A stretch of DNA of 64,000 bases, taken from Acetobacter vaccinii (lineage in GTDB: Bacteria > Pseudomonadota > Alphaproteobacteria > Acetobacterales > Acetobacteraceae). Position numbers and translations under genes: made by a program. Shown one piece after another: positions 55,237 to 64,000 of the stretch; the first letter of the stretch is position 1; each line of letters begins with the position of its first letter. The stretch is taken from the NCBI RefSeq assembly GCF_008365315.1, contig NZ_CP043506.1, forward strand, positions 1,656,001 through 1,720,000, written 5' to 3'. Under the pieces are notes generated by a model that was not told where the DNA came from, did not search any database, and saw only the letters and a list, made by a program, of their open reading frames with translations.

Positions 55237-56043
55237 ATGCAGATCGACCAGCAGAGCCCGGAATGGTACAGGGCGCGTTACAACCAGCTTCGTGATCGTG
55301 CCCTTAAGGAAGAGCGCGCCACCCGTGCCGTCCATGCCTCGACCGGGATGGACGCCAGCACCGTGCTGCACCGTGAGGTCGTACCCGGCGGGTGGTACTG
55401 GACCACACTGCTCCCGCGTGGTCAGGCTTTGCGGCTGATCAACACCGCAGGCAACAACGGTGTGTCCGTTATGCTGTGGAATGCGGATGATACGAGCGAA
55501 CGCTATAATGCGGGCGATACGGTCAAGTTGCAGTGGACAACACAGCTGAGCACCGGGCGTGTGCTGTTTTCGGATATGGGGCGTGTTCTGGCCTCGATCA
55601 TTGACGACACCTGCGGGCATAGCGACACACTGGCCGCGTGCAGCACGCCGGGCAGCAACCAGCGCAACTTTGGTGATGCACACCTGCGTAACAGCCGTGA
55701 CAACCTGCGTCTGGCAGCCGGAAAACATGGTTTGGCTGTAAGGGATGTTCCGGCCTGCATTTCCTTCTTCTCGCATGTCAGTGTTGGCAGCGATGGCGCT
55801 TTAAGCTGGGTGGATGGCAGTGTGCGCCCCGGTGCCCATGTTGACCTGCGCGCGGAGATGAACCTGCTGGTTGCGGTTTCCAACTGCTACCACCCGCTCA
55901 GCCCCGATAGCACTTTTGACCCGTCTCCGATCGAGGTTATCCGCTGGCAGGCACCGTCCCCCACAGCGGACGATCTGAGCCGCACCTTCTGTGAGGAAGC
56001 ACAGCGTGGCTTCGAGAACACAGACCCTCTTTTCACGATCTGA
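55237..56043 (+). CDS. DUF1989 protein, carboxyguanidine-deiminase-type subunit (UAAP1)
   Basis: This 268-aa protein belongs to the family long annotated as urea amidolyase-associated protein 1. Conserved stretches are GGWYWTTLLPRGQALRLIN, DDTCGHSDTLAAC (two Cys) and EMNLLVAVSNCYHPL. Work on guanidine-degrading bacteria has shown that two DUF1989 proteins form carboxyguanidine deiminase, which turns carboxyguanidine into allophanate. The start at 55237 has AAGGA upstream; 22 codons further upstream lie in the regulator gene end. The paired gene follows after 15 bp. The enzyme role is from family knowledge. Confidence 0.85.
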   Translation: MQIDQQSPEWYRARYNQLRDRALKEERATRAVHASTGMDASTVLHREVVPGGWYWTTLLPRGQALRLINTAGNNGVSVMLWNADDTSERYNAGDTVKLQWTTQLSTGRVLFSDMGRVLASIIDDTCGHSDTLAACSTPGSNQRNFGDAHLRNSRDNLRLAAGKHGLAVRDVPACISFFSHVSVGSDGALSWVDGSVRPGAHVDLRAEMNLLVAVSNCYHPLSPDSTFDPSPIEVIRWQAPSPTADDLSRTFCEEAQRGFENTDPLFTI

Positions 56044-56058
56044 TCGGAGACACGACCA

Positions 56059-56688
56059 ATGACGACTGCCACCATCCGAACTGTTCTGGATCAGGTTGTG
56101 CCCGCGCGTGTGCCCTGGTCAGCCGTGGTTAAAAAGGGCCAGACCCTGCGGATTATCGACCTGGAAAGCCAGCAGGCTGTGGATGCGCTGTTTTATAACG
56201 CCCATGCCTACCAGGAACGCTATAGCGTGCAGGAAACCCTGATCAGCCAGGGCAGTGCCTATATTGGCAAAGGGGCCAAGCTGTATTCCAACGAAGGCAA
56301 CGTGCTGATGCAGGTTGTGGAAGATACCTGCGGTCGCCACGACACGCTGGCCGGGGCGTGTAGCTGTGAATCCAACACTGTGCGTTTTGGGCACGAAACA
56401 CGCTACATGCACGCCTGCCGCGAGAACTTCCTGCTTGAAGTGGGAAAATACGGTATGGGAAAGCGGGATATTGTCAGCAACGTCAATTTTTTCATGAATG
56501 TTCCCGTGCTGGAAAACGGTGAACTGGTGATTGACGACGGCCTGTCCGATCCCGGCGGTTACGTTGACCTGCTGGCCGAAATGGACACGCTGGTTGTGCT
56601 GTCCAACTGCCCGCAGGTGAACAACCCGTGCAACGGTTTTGTTCCCACGCCCATTCGCGTCATCATCAGCGAAGCCGTGCCTGCCTGA
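56059..56688 (+). CDS. DUF1989 protein, carboxyguanidine-deiminase-type subunit (UAAP2)
   Basis: This 209-aa protein is the second DUF1989 family member, annotated historically as urea amidolyase-associated protein 2. The conserved motifs are VEDTCGRHDTLAGACSCESN and NVNFFMNVPV, with a C-terminal LVVLSNCPQVNNPC segment. Together with the preceding subunit it is expected to hydrolyse carboxyguanidine to allophanate and ammonia. The carboxylase gene starts 24 bp downstream. Confidence 0.86.
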   Translation: MTTATIRTVLDQVVPARVPWSAVVKKGQTLRIIDLESQQAVDALFYNAHAYQERYSVQETLISQGSAYIGKGAKLYSNEGNVLMQVVEDTCGRHDTLAGACSCESNTVRFGHETRYMHACRENFLLEVGKYGMGKRDIVSNVNFFMNVPVLENGELVIDDGLSDPGGYVDLLAEMDTLVVLSNCPQVNNPCNGFVPTPIRVIISEAVPA

Positions 56689-56712
56689 GCCAAGACGATC
56701 GGAAAAAGCGCC

Positions 56713-59700
56713 ATGTTCACAAAAGTTCTTATCGCCAACCGTGGTGAAACAGTCCGTCGCATCACGCGTACCCTGCACAGGATGGAAATTGCCTCTGTCG
56801 CTGTCTGCTCGGAAGCGGACCGTTTTGCCCCCCCGGTGCTGGAAGCTGATGAGGCTATCCTGATCGGCCCGGCTGCGGTGGCGGAAAGTTACCTGAACAT
56901 GGACGCCATTCTGGAGGCCTGCCGGAAGACTGGCGCGCAGGCTGTGCACCCAGGATATGGTTTTTTAAGTGAGCGTGCGGAGTTTGCCGAACGCCTTGCT
57001 GCCGAGGGTATTCGTTTTATTGGCCCCCGGCCCGAGCACATGCGGGCCTTTGGTCTCAAGCACACCGCACGTGACCTTGCGCGGGCCAATGGTGTGCCCC
57101 TGCTGCCCGGCACCGACATTCTGGCCACAGCGGACGATGCAGCGCGTGAGGCCGCACGGATTGGCTACCCGGTCATGCTTAAAAGCACGGCAGGTGGCGG
57201 CGGTATTGGCATGCAGGTCTGCCAGGATGAAGACGCCCTGCGCACCTGTTTTGAGGCCGTGTCCCGTCTGGGTGGCAATAACTTTGGCGATGCCCGCGTC
57301 TTTTTGGAAAAATTCATTGCCAGCGCACGGCATATCGAGGTCCAGGTCTTTGGTGATGGTCGCGGCGGTGTGCTGACACTGGGCGAGCGCGACTGCTCGC
57401 TCCAGCGGCGTAACCAGAAAGTGGTGGAAGAAACCCCCGGCCCCAACCTGCCCGAGGCCACCCGACACAAACTGCGCGAGGCCGCACGAGCGCTCTGTGC
57501 TGCTGTACAGTATGAATCCGCAGGCACTGTGGAGTTTATTTACGACGCCCAGACAGGGGAGTTCTATTTTCTGGAGGTTAACACCCGCCTGCAGGTCGAA
57601 CACTGCGTGACGGAAGAAACCTTTGGCGTGGATCTGGTGGAATGGATGGTGCGTCAGGCAGATGGCTCCTTCGTTCTGCCCGCTCAGGACAGTCTTGTGC
57701 AGACCGGGGCCGCAGTGGAAGTGCGTATTTACGCCGAAAACCCGGCAGAAAACTTCCGTCCCTCCACAGGCCGCCTGACGCAGGTCCGCTTTCCCGAAGG
57801 TGTGCGCGTGGATGGCTGGGTGGAAACCGGCACGGAAGTTACCCCCCATTACGACCCCATGCTGGCCAAGCTGATTGCAACCGGGGCCGACCGGGCCGAG
57901 GCACTGGCCAATCTGCATCAAGCACTGGTGCGGACCAGGCTGGATGGGCTGGAAAGCAATCTGGACTACCTGCGCGCCGTTACCGCAGCCGAGGCTGTGC
58001 ATGAGGGAACAGTTACGACCGCGTTCCTCAACAGCTTTGCCTATACGCCACATACTATGGAGGTTCTGGCACCGGGCTTGCAGTCCACCGTGCAGGACTG
58101 GCCGGGTCGTGTAGGGTACTGGGCTGTTGGCGTACCGCCCAACGGGCCGATGGATGACCGCAGCTTCCGTCTGGCCAACCAGATTGTTGGTAATGCGCCG
58201 GGTGTGCCTGCGCTGGAGCTGACAGTATCCGGCCCGGTGCTGCGCTTTAACGCCCCCGCAGTTATTGCTCTGACCGGGGCGTTCATGCCTGCCACGCTGG
58301 ATGGTGAGGCCGTACCATACTGGCAGCCGGTTGCTGTTGCGCGCGGGCAGGTGCTGGCGCTGGGGCAGATCAAAGGGGCAGGGCATAGGACCTATCTGGC
58401 CATTCAGGGTGGGCTGGACGTGCCGGACTATCTGGGGTCTGGCGCCACCTTTATGCTGGGGCAGTTTGGTGGCCATGCCACGGGGCAGCTTCGCACGGGG
58501 GATGTCCTGCGCTTTCACGCAACATCCGCGCAAGAAGCAGCCCCGACACAGCCCCTGGCTGAAGCAGACCGCCCGGTGCTGACCGATACGTGGGAAATCG
58601 GGGTGCTGTATGGCCCGCATGGCGCACCGGACTTCTTCCAGCCAGACGATATGCAGGACCTGTTTTCCAGCACGTATGAAGTGCATTTTAACAGTGCCCG
58701 CACAGGGGTCCGCCTGATTGGCCCCAAGCCACGCTGGGCCCGCACCGATGGGGGCGAGGCCGGGCTGCACCCATCCAACATCCATGACAATGCCTACGCC
58801 ATTGGTGCGATCGACTTTACGGGGGACATGCCCATCCTGCTGGGGCCGGATGGTCCGAGCCTTGGCGGCTTTGTCTGCCCCGCCGTGGTGACGCGTGATG
58901 AGTTGTGGAAGCTCGGCCAGTTGCATCCTGGCGATAAGGTGCGTTTCCACCGGGTGACGCCGCAGCCTCTGTCGCTGCCGTTCATGGCGGCTCCGGCTAC
59001 GGGGGACAGCCCCGTGCTGCACCGTTCGGAGGGTGTGGTGCCGGTGGTTTACCGCCGCGCAGGCGAGCAGTATCTGCTGCTGGAATTTGGTGAACCCGTG
59101 CTGGATATTCCTCTGCGGCTGCGCGTTCAGTTAATGCTTGAGCGCCTGAGCAGTCGCAATGTGGACGGTATTGTGGACCTGACACCGGGTATTCGCTCGC
59201 TTCAGGTGCATTACAACCCCGATATTCTGCCTCTGGCTGAGTTGATGACCATCCTGCACGACATCGAGCAGGAACTGCCGGATAATGAAGACGATATCAC
59301 GGTGCCCAGCCGTATCGTCTACATGCCCCTGTCGTGGGATGACGAGCAGGCCCAGCTTGCCATGCGGCGTTATCAGGAGCTGGTGCGCCCCAACGCGCCG
59401 TGGTGCCCGTCCAACATTGAGTTCATTCGCCGGATCAATGGTCTGTCGTCCATTGAGTCCGTGCGGGATATTATCTTCAATGCCTCTTATCTGGTCATGG
59501 GGCTGGGGGATGTGTATCTGGGCGCGCCTGTTGCCACCCCGGTGGACCCGCGCCACAGGCTGGTCACCACCAAATACAACCCGGCACGGACATGGACGCC
59601 CGATAACGTGGTGGGCATTGGTGGCAGCTATATGTGCATTTACGGCATGGAAGGGCCGGGTGGGTACCAGCTTTTTGGCCGTACCATCCAGGTCTGGAAC

Positions 59701-60264
59701 ACATGGCGTGGCACGGATGTGTTTGAGCAGGACAAGCCCTGGCTACTCCGCTTTTTTGACCAGATCCGCTTCTACCCGGTCTCGCACGAGGAACTGATGG
59801 AAGCCCGGGCGGCTTTCCCCTATGGGCGCTTCCCGGTCAGAATTGAGGAAACCACCTTCAGCCTGAAGGAGTACAAGGCCTTCCTTGCAGAACATGCCGA
59901 GGAAATTGGCCAGGCCAAGGCCCGCCAGCAGGACGCGTTTGAGGCCGAGCGGCAGGACTGGATTGCCCGTGGCCTTGATACGTTTGAGGAAGAAGTCGCC
60001 CCCCCGCAAGTGGAAGATACAATCCTGCCCGAAGGCCAGATGGCGGTGGACAGCCCCGTACCGGGGAGCGTGTGGCAGATCCCTGTTGCTGTGGGTGACA
60101 GCGTGGCCGTGGGTGACACGGTGGCGGTGATCGAGTCCATGAAAACGGAAATGAAGGTTATCTCCCCCGTTGCCGGTAAAGTGGCGGAAATCCTGTGCCG
60201 TACAGGCCGTGAAGTCCGTGGGGGAGAGCGCATACTGGTCATCAGCACGGTGGAACAGGGCTGA
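56713..60264 (+). CDS. Biotin-dependent guanidine/urea carboxylase
   Basis: This 1183-aa biotin enzyme has a biotin carboxylase domain (1-450, with HPGYGFLSE and the glycine-rich KSTAGGGGIGM), a carboxyltransferase part of KipA-like (about 455-770) and KipI-like (about 775-1000) domains including YLVMGLGDVYLGAP and GGSYMCIYGMEGPGGYQL, and a C-terminal biotinyl domain with Lys1144 in the ESMKTEMK motif. It carboxylates urea or guanidine. The neighbouring deiminase-type subunits argue for guanidine; the specificity-determining residue was not resolved here. Allophanate hydrolase is a separate gene, unlike the fused fungal enzyme. Confidence 0.92.
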   Translation: MFTKVLIANRGETVRRITRTLHRMEIASVAVCSEADRFAPPVLEADEAILIGPAAVAESYLNMDAILEACRKTGAQAVHPGYGFLSERAEFAERLAAEGIRFIGPRPEHMRAFGLKHTARDLARANGVPLLPGTDILATADDAAREAARIGYPVMLKSTAGGGGIGMQVCQDEDALRTCFEAVSRLGGNNFGDARVFLEKFIASARHIEVQVFGDGRGGVLTLGERDCSLQRRNQKVVEETPGPNLPEATRHKLREAARALCAAVQYESAGTVEFIYDAQTGEFYFLEVNTRLQVEHCVTEETFGVDLVEWMVRQADGSFVLPAQDSLVQTGAAVEVRIYAENPAENFRPSTGRLTQVRFPEGVRVDGWVETGTEVTPHYDPMLAKLIATGADRAEALANLHQALVRTRLDGLESNLDYLRAVTAAEAVHEGTVTTAFLNSFAYTPHTMEVLAPGLQSTVQDWPGRVGYWAVGVPPNGPMDDRSFRLANQIVGNAPGVPALELTVSGPVLRFNAPAVIALTGAFMPATLDGEAVPYWQPVAVARGQVLALGQIKGAGHRTYLAIQGGLDVPDYLGSGATFMLGQFGGHATGQLRTGDVLRFHATSAQEAAPTQPLAEADRPVLTDTWEIGVLYGPHGAPDFFQPDDMQDLFSSTYEVHFNSARTGVRLIGPKPRWARTDGGEAGLHPSNIHDNAYAIGAIDFTGDMPILLGPDGPSLGGFVCPAVVTRDELWKLGQLHPGDKVRFHRVTPQPLSLPFMAAPATGDSPVLHRSEGVVPVVYRRAGEQYLLLEFGEPVLDIPLRLRVQLMLERLSSRNVDGIVDLTPGIRSLQVHYNPDILPLAELMTILHDIEQELPDNEDDITVPSRIVYMPLSWDDEQAQLAMRRYQELVRPNAPWCPSNIEFIRRINGLSSIESVRDIIFNASYLVMGLGDVYLGAPVATPVDPRHRLVTTKYNPARTWTPDNVVGIGGSYMCIYGMEGPGGYQLFGRTIQVWNTWRGTDVFEQDKPWLLRFFDQIRFYPVSHEELMEARAAFPYGRFPVRIEETTFSLKEYKAFLAEHAEEIGQAKARQQDAFEAERQDWIARGLDTFEEEVAPPQVEDTILPEGQMAVDSPVPGSVWQIPVAVGDSVAVGDTVAVIESMKTEMKVISPVAGKVAEILCRTGREVRGGERILVISTVEQG

Positions 60265-60294
60265 CAGGCCGCACAGACAGGAAGGATACAGACC

Positions 60295-62094
60295 ATGACC
60301 CTACCGGACATGTTGACGATAGATACCCTCCTTGCGGCTTATCGTGCGGGCAGCCTGCGCCCCACGACCGTGGTGGAGGCAGTGCTGGAGCGGATTGAGG
60401 CATACGCCAGCAAAGACCCGGCAGTATGGATCTGCCTGCCTGCCCGTGCAGAATTGCTGGCTCGTGCGGCGGAACTGGAAAGTCGCGACCAGAAACACCT
60501 GCCGCTTTACGGCATTCCCTTTGCGGTTAAGGACAATATTGATGTCGCGGGCCTGCCGACCACGGCTGGCTGCCCGGATTTTGCCTATACACCCCAGACC
60601 AGCGCCACAGTGGTTGCCCGGCTGGAGGAGGCAGGGGCCATCATGATTGGCAAGACCAATCTGGACCAGTTTGCCACCGGGCTTGTGGGCATGCGCTCGC
60701 CTTATGGGCAGCCGCATTGCGTGTTTGACAGCCGTTATGTCTCGGGTGGTTCCAGCTCTGGTTCGGCGGTTGCGGTTGCGGCGGGGCTGGTGTCTTTCTC
60801 GTTGGGTACGGACACAGCAGGTTCTGGCCGGGTTCCGGCGTCGGCCAACAATATTGTCGGGCTTAAGCCATCACGCGGGGTATTGAGCACACAGGGCGTC
60901 GTTCCTGCCTGCCTGTCGCTGGACTGCGTGTCCGTGTTTGCCACAACGGTGGACGAGGCTTTGCAGGTTGAGGCCGCCGCCATGGCGCTTGACCCGCAGG
61001 TGCCCTATTCCCGCGTCATGCAGCCTTATGCGCTGCCAAAAGGCGCATTCCGTTTTGGTGTGCTGGCAGAGGCAGACCGCTTTTTTGATGGGGATAGCGA
61101 GAACGCAGCCCTGTATGCCCAGGCCATCCAGCGGTGTCAGGCCATGGGCGGTACGGCTGTGGAACTGGATTACGCTCCCCTGAGGGAGACGGCGGAACTG
61201 CTTTACAATGGTCCGTTTGTTGCCGAACGCCTGGCCGCCATCGAACCATTTTACGATGCCCACCATGATGCCATGGATCCCGCCGTTGCCGGTATTATAG
61301 GGGGTGCCCGCCGGTATAGTGCGTCGGATGTATTCCGCGCCGTTTATCGCCAGCATAGTCTGCGACAGGTCGCGGCCCAGATGTGGGAGCAGTTTGATGT
61401 CATGCTGCTACCTACCATGCCCCGGCTTGTCAGCAAGGAGGAGGTGCGGGCAGACCCGGTAGGGGCCAATAGCCTGCATGGTGTTTACACCAATTTTGTC
61501 AATCTGCTGGATATGTCAGCCTGCGCTGTGCCATCCGGCTTCCGCGCCGATGGTCTGCCGTTTGGTGTGACATTTATTGCCCCGGCCTTTGCTGACCATG
61601 ACCTTGGGGTGCTGGCAGGCCGTTACCATGCGCTGGCTGGGGTTGGCAGTGGTCTGGCCAAAGTGGCCGTGTCTGCCCCTGCGGAGGGTGTTGGCAAAGG
61701 CAAGGTGCTGCTGGCTGTGGTGGGTGCTCACCTCAAAGGTTTGCCGTTGCATTACCAGCTGGAGCAGGAGCGGGCCGTGCTGTGGCGCACAACACGCACA
61801 GCAGGAGACTACCGCCTGTTTGCTCTGCCCGGTGCTGTGCCCCCCAAGCCTGGGATGTTCCGCCAGCCCGGTTTTGACGGGCAAGGTCTGGAGGTGGAGG
61901 TTTATGAACTGTCTGCCGCCGGGTTTGGCCGGTTTGTGGCGCAGGTGCCCCAGCCTATGGCCATTGGCCGCATTACATTGGAAGACGGGCAGGAAGTCAG
62001 CGGCTTTCTGTGTGCAGAGGCACAGGCCCGCAAAGGGCAGGATATTACCGATTTTGGTGGTTGGAAGGCCTGGTTGAAGGCCGATAAGGCCTGA
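60295..62094 (+). CDS. atzF: Allophanate hydrolase
   Basis: This 599-aa amidase-signature enzyme splits allophanate into ammonia and CO2, the last step of the pathway. The catalytic triad is visible: Lys79 in FAVKDNID, a cis-Ser in GGSSSGS (about 153-155), and the nucleophile Ser177 in GTDTAGSGRV. A C-terminal domain of about 150 residues (with PLHYQLEQERAVLWRTTRTA) is typical of AtzF/DUR1,2. The start at 60295 has AGGAAGGA upstream. A terminator follows 27 bp after the stop. Confidence 0.93.
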   Translation: MTLPDMLTIDTLLAAYRAGSLRPTTVVEAVLERIEAYASKDPAVWICLPARAELLARAAELESRDQKHLPLYGIPFAVKDNIDVAGLPTTAGCPDFAYTPQTSATVVARLEEAGAIMIGKTNLDQFATGLVGMRSPYGQPHCVFDSRYVSGGSSSGSAVAVAAGLVSFSLGTDTAGSGRVPASANNIVGLKPSRGVLSTQGVVPACLSLDCVSVFATTVDEALQVEAAAMALDPQVPYSRVMQPYALPKGAFRFGVLAEADRFFDGDSENAALYAQAIQRCQAMGGTAVELDYAPLRETAELLYNGPFVAERLAAIEPFYDAHHDAMDPAVAGIIGGARRYSASDVFRAVYRQHSLRQVAAQMWEQFDVMLLPTMPRLVSKEEVRADPVGANSLHGVYTNFVNLLDMSACAVPSGFRADGLPFGVTFIAPAFADHDLGVLAGRYHALAGVGSGLAKVAVSAPAEGVGKGKVLLAVVGAHLKGLPLHYQLEQERAVLWRTTRTAGDYRLFALPGAVPPKPGMFRQPGFDGQGLEVEVYELSAAGFGRFVAQVPQPMAIGRITLEDGQEVSGFLCAEAQARKGQDITDFGGWKAWLKADKA

Positions 62095-62121
62095 CACGAC
62101 CATATTGTGTGCGGTGAATAG

Positions 62122-62158
62122 ACCCTATGCTGCGGGCATTCTGCGGCATAGGGTTTTT
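62122..62158 (+). terminator. Terminator after allophanate hydrolase
   Basis: ACCCTATGC (62122-62130) and GCATAGGGT (62146-62154) form a perfect 9-bp stem around 15 nt and are followed by TTTT. It separates the operon from the binding-protein gene. Confidence 0.85.
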
Positions 62159-62166
62159 GCGTCTGT

Positions 62167-62194
62167 TTGTTCGTGTGCAGAAAATTTCTATATT
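62167..62194 (+). promoter_or_regulatory. Candidate promoter of the binding-protein gene
   Basis: TTGTTC (62167-62172) and TATATT (62189-62194) are 16 bp apart, a plausible sigma-70 pair, 80 bp upstream of the gene and just after the terminator. Confidence 0.45.
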
Positions 62195-62273
62195 CTTGGG
62201 AAAACTCTTGCCAGAAACATTCCTTTTGCGGAATGATGTATCAGGATTCGCCAATGGGAAGAGTAGAAAGCAC

Positions 62274-63257
62274 ATGGTGTCGAAACTAAAGAATTTCCTG
62301 CTGACCTGCTGCCTTGTTGCCGCCGGTGGTGTTGCACAGGCCCATGCGGCACCGCTCCAGGTCGGTTACAGCGACTGGCCGGGCTGGGTGGCCTGGCAGG
62401 TGGCGATCGACAAGCACTGGTTCAAGGACGCAGGGGTTGATGTCTCGTTCCAGTGGTTCGATTATAGCGCCTCGCTGGATGCGTATGCTTCTGGCAAGCT
62501 GGATGGTATTCTTGCCACCAATGGTGATGTGCTGGTTACGGGTGCCAATGGCCGCAAGGGTGTCATGGTGCTGGTGGGCGATTATTCCGACGGGAATGAT
62601 ATGATTGTGGCTGCGCCGGGTATTACCAGCGTGGCAGAACTGAAAGGCAAGAAGGTCGGGGTCGAGCGTGGGCTGGTGGAGCACCTGCTGCTGCTAGTAG
62701 CCTTGCAGAAGGCAGGCCTGAAGGAAGACGATATTACGCTGGTGGATACCAGAACCAACGAGACACCGCAGGTTCTGGCATCGGGCGAAGTGGCGGCCAT
62801 TGCAGCCTGGCAGCCCAATTCCGGGCAGGCGCTGCGGCAGGTGCCGGGGGCACGGCCGGTGTTTACCTCTGCCCAGGTGCCGGGCCTGATTTATGATGTG
62901 CTGGCCGTTGACCCTGTCAGCCTTAAGGCCCATCCGGATGAGTGGAAGCGGGTTGTGAGTGTGTGGAAAAGGGTCGTCGCATTTGTGAACGACCCCAAGA
63001 CACAGGACGAGGCGCTGGAGATCATGGCGCGCAAGGTCGGGCTTAAACCTGTGGCCTACAAGAAGCTGCTGGCAGGTACCCACCTGCTGACACTGGATGA
63101 TAATACCAAGGTGTATGAAAAGAACGACACCCTGCAATCTATTTACGGTTCGACCGAAAACGCGAACCTGTTTAACGTCAAATACGGTGTTTATAAAACC
63201 CCGCAGAATGTCGATAGCTATATCGACCCGGCTATCATCAAGGCTCTGGCACACTAA
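62274..63257 (+). CDS. ABC substrate-binding protein, NitT/TauT type
   Basis: This 327-aa periplasmic protein has a signal peptide (LKNFLLTCCLVAAGGVA, cleavage about AHA-AP at residue 25) and the SsuA/TauA/NMT1-like fold pattern: LQVGYSDWPGWVAWQVA, GKLDGILATNGD, and GKKVGVERGLVEHLLL. It most likely delivers substrate to the permease/ATPase pair at 52798-54679. An upstream in-frame start at 62127 lies in the terminator and is rejected. It is the last gene of this cluster and has its own promoter, allowing higher expression. Confidence 0.88.
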   Translation: MVSKLKNFLLTCCLVAAGGVAQAHAAPLQVGYSDWPGWVAWQVAIDKHWFKDAGVDVSFQWFDYSASLDAYASGKLDGILATNGDVLVTGANGRKGVMVLVGDYSDGNDMIVAAPGITSVAELKGKKVGVERGLVEHLLLLVALQKAGLKEDDITLVDTRTNETPQVLASGEVAAIAAWQPNSGQALRQVPGARPVFTSAQVPGLIYDVLAVDPVSLKAHPDEWKRVVSVWKRVVAFVNDPKTQDEALEIMARKVGLKPVAYKKLLAGTHLLTLDDNTKVYEKNDTLQSIYGSTENANLFNVKYGVYKTPQNVDSYIDPAIIKALAH

Positions 63258-63266
63258 GGTCCTGTG

Positions 63267-63292
63267 GGTGGGGGCTGCTGGTAGCTCCCACC
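63267..63292. terminator. Hairpin between the binding-protein gene and ackA
   Basis: GGTGGGGGCT (63267-63276) and AGCTCCCACC (63283-63292) pair over ten positions with one G-U, between convergent genes. No clear T-run follows on either strand, so it may be a weak bidirectional terminator. Confidence 0.35.
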
Positions 63293-64000
63293 TTACAACT
63301 CCGGTCCAGACCTAGGCCACATCCCTTTGCTGCGTAAAACATCGCGCGTGTGCAGGGCAATCATCGCATCTTCATCCGTGGGGATGATGTGGATTTCAAC
63401 AGGGCTATCGGCTGTGCTGATACACCCTGTGCCTTTTGTATTGGCTTCTGCATCCAGCCTGAGGCCAAGCCATCCCAGTTTCTGCACCACGCTGGCTCGG
63501 ATGTCGGGCTGGTTCTCCCCAATGCCACCGCTAAAAATCAGAGCATCCACCCCCCCCAGGGCACAGGCCATGGCGGCAGCCTCGCGCGTGATATGGTAGA
63601 TGAAAACCTCTACCGCTCTGGCGGCCTCCGGTGTGCTGCTGGCCAGAAGGGTGCGGATATCTCCTGATAAACCGTTGGAAAGAGCCAGTAGGCCAGAGTG
63701 CTGATACAGCAGGTTCCGCACAGCTTCCGTATCCATCTGACAGTTGTTTTGCAGATAGAGCACCACGGCCGGGTCGAGCGCTCCACAGCGGGTACTCATG
63801 ACAAGCCCATCAAGGGGCGAAAAGCCCATGGTGGTGTCAATGCTCTTTCCATTGTCTATCGCACACAGGCTGGCACCACTGCCCAGATGGGCTGCAATGA
63901 CCCGACCTGTTGCCAGATGCGGGGCTGTCTGGCGTAAACGCTGGACAATGTATTCGTATGACAGACCATGGAAACCATATCGGCGGATACCAGCCTCCAT
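63293..64000 (-). CDS. ackA: Acetate kinase (C-terminal part; gene continues past the window)
   Basis: The 235 residues in the window are the C-terminal part of an acetate kinase, which interconverts acetate plus ATP and acetyl phosphate. RRYGFHGLSYEYI, AAHLGSGASLCAI, TMGFSPLDGLVMSTRCGALDP and the nucleotide-site SGGIGEN are clear. The N-terminal half lies beyond 64000, so the ATG at the edge is internal. The phosphotransacetylase partner is not visible. Confidence 0.92.
   Translation of the reverse strand: MEAGIRRYGFHGLSYEYIVQRLRQTAPHLATGRVIAAHLGSGASLCAIDNGKSIDTTMGFSPLDGLVMSTRCGALDPAVVLYLQNNCQMDTEAVRNLLYQHSGLLALSNGLSGDIRTLLASSTPEAARAVEVFIYHITREAAAMACALGGVDALIFSGGIGENQPDIRASVVQKLGWLGLRLDAEANTKGTGCISTADSPVEIHIIPTDEDAMIALHTRDVLRSKGMWPRSGPEL

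Noticed and set aside
56965..59022. 685-aa minus-strand frame under the carboxylase gene
   Set aside because: It is antisense to conserved carboxylase domains and has shadow-type composition; high third-position GC keeps the opposite frame open.
1..64000. CRISPR arrays, insertion sequences, prophage genes and tRNA genes
   Set aside because: No regularly spaced direct repeats, transposase or integrase motifs, or tRNA-like cloverleaf sequences were seen on either strand.

Overview
The window looks like chromosome of an acetic acid bacterium (Acetobacteraceae, Alphaproteobacteria). The evidence is high GC coding with strong third-position bias, a hopanoid gene set of the acetic-acid-bacterial type (dxs-hpnM-hpnI-hpnJ-hpnK with hpnH divergent), an OprB-type sugar porin, and alphaproteobacterial arrangements such as the Tad/Cpa pilus locus. 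The species is not identified. No rRNA operon, tRNA, insertion sequence, prophage or CRISPR array was recognised.

Layout. 1-129: 3' end of an unidentified gene. 451-7298: six tightly packed genes, glcDEF plus lutABC, for membrane oxidation of a 2-hydroxyacid (glycolate or lactate), ending at a terminator shared with murA. 7372-9387 (minus): a small gene, dcd and murA. 9532-11262 (minus): OprB porin. 11577-18067 (minus): dxs-hpnM-hpnI-hpnJ-hpnK, and 18492-19700 (plus): hpnH; together these supply isoprenoid precursor and build the side chain of bacteriohopanepolyols, including the cyclitol head group. 19965-27515: a CNNM/CorC-like membrane protein, a lytic transglycosylase, a uracil-DNA glycosylase relative, and a TPR protein translationally coupled to ispE. 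27871-29907: a soluble FIST-domain chemoreceptor. 29964-35165 (minus): an SDR-like protein with a lost catalytic tetrad, a YqaA/DedA protein, a 69-aa protein, a MATE exporter and a polysaccharide-type ABC exporter. 35375-36913: prs and a histidine phosphatase.

37128-46622: a Tad (tight adherence) pilus operon, flp-cpaA-cpaB-cpaC-cpaD-like-cpaE-cpaF-tadB-tadC-tadD-tadE-tadF, with most junctions overlapping. A TadG-like gene lies at 50881-52302 on the opposite strand. Between them are a Tat-exported HisC-like aminotransferase (minus) and a TonB-dependent receptor (plus) in lower-GC DNA, which looks like an insertion into the pilus locus.

52798-63257: a nitrogen-scavenging operon for guanidine (or urea). 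It encodes a NitT/TauT-type ABC permease and ATPase, a NikR-like ribbon-helix-helix regulator, two DUF1989 carboxyguanidine-deiminase-type subunits, a 1183-aa biotin carboxylase and an allophanate hydrolase. The periplasmic binding protein follows a terminator and has its own promoter. The regulator has lost three of the four NikR nickel ligands. A 30-bp palindrome upstream of the operon (52629-52658) has the NikR operator geometry of 6-16-6. I could not recognise a guanidine riboswitch. This pairing is the most novel-looking system in the window. The window ends inside ackA (minus strand).
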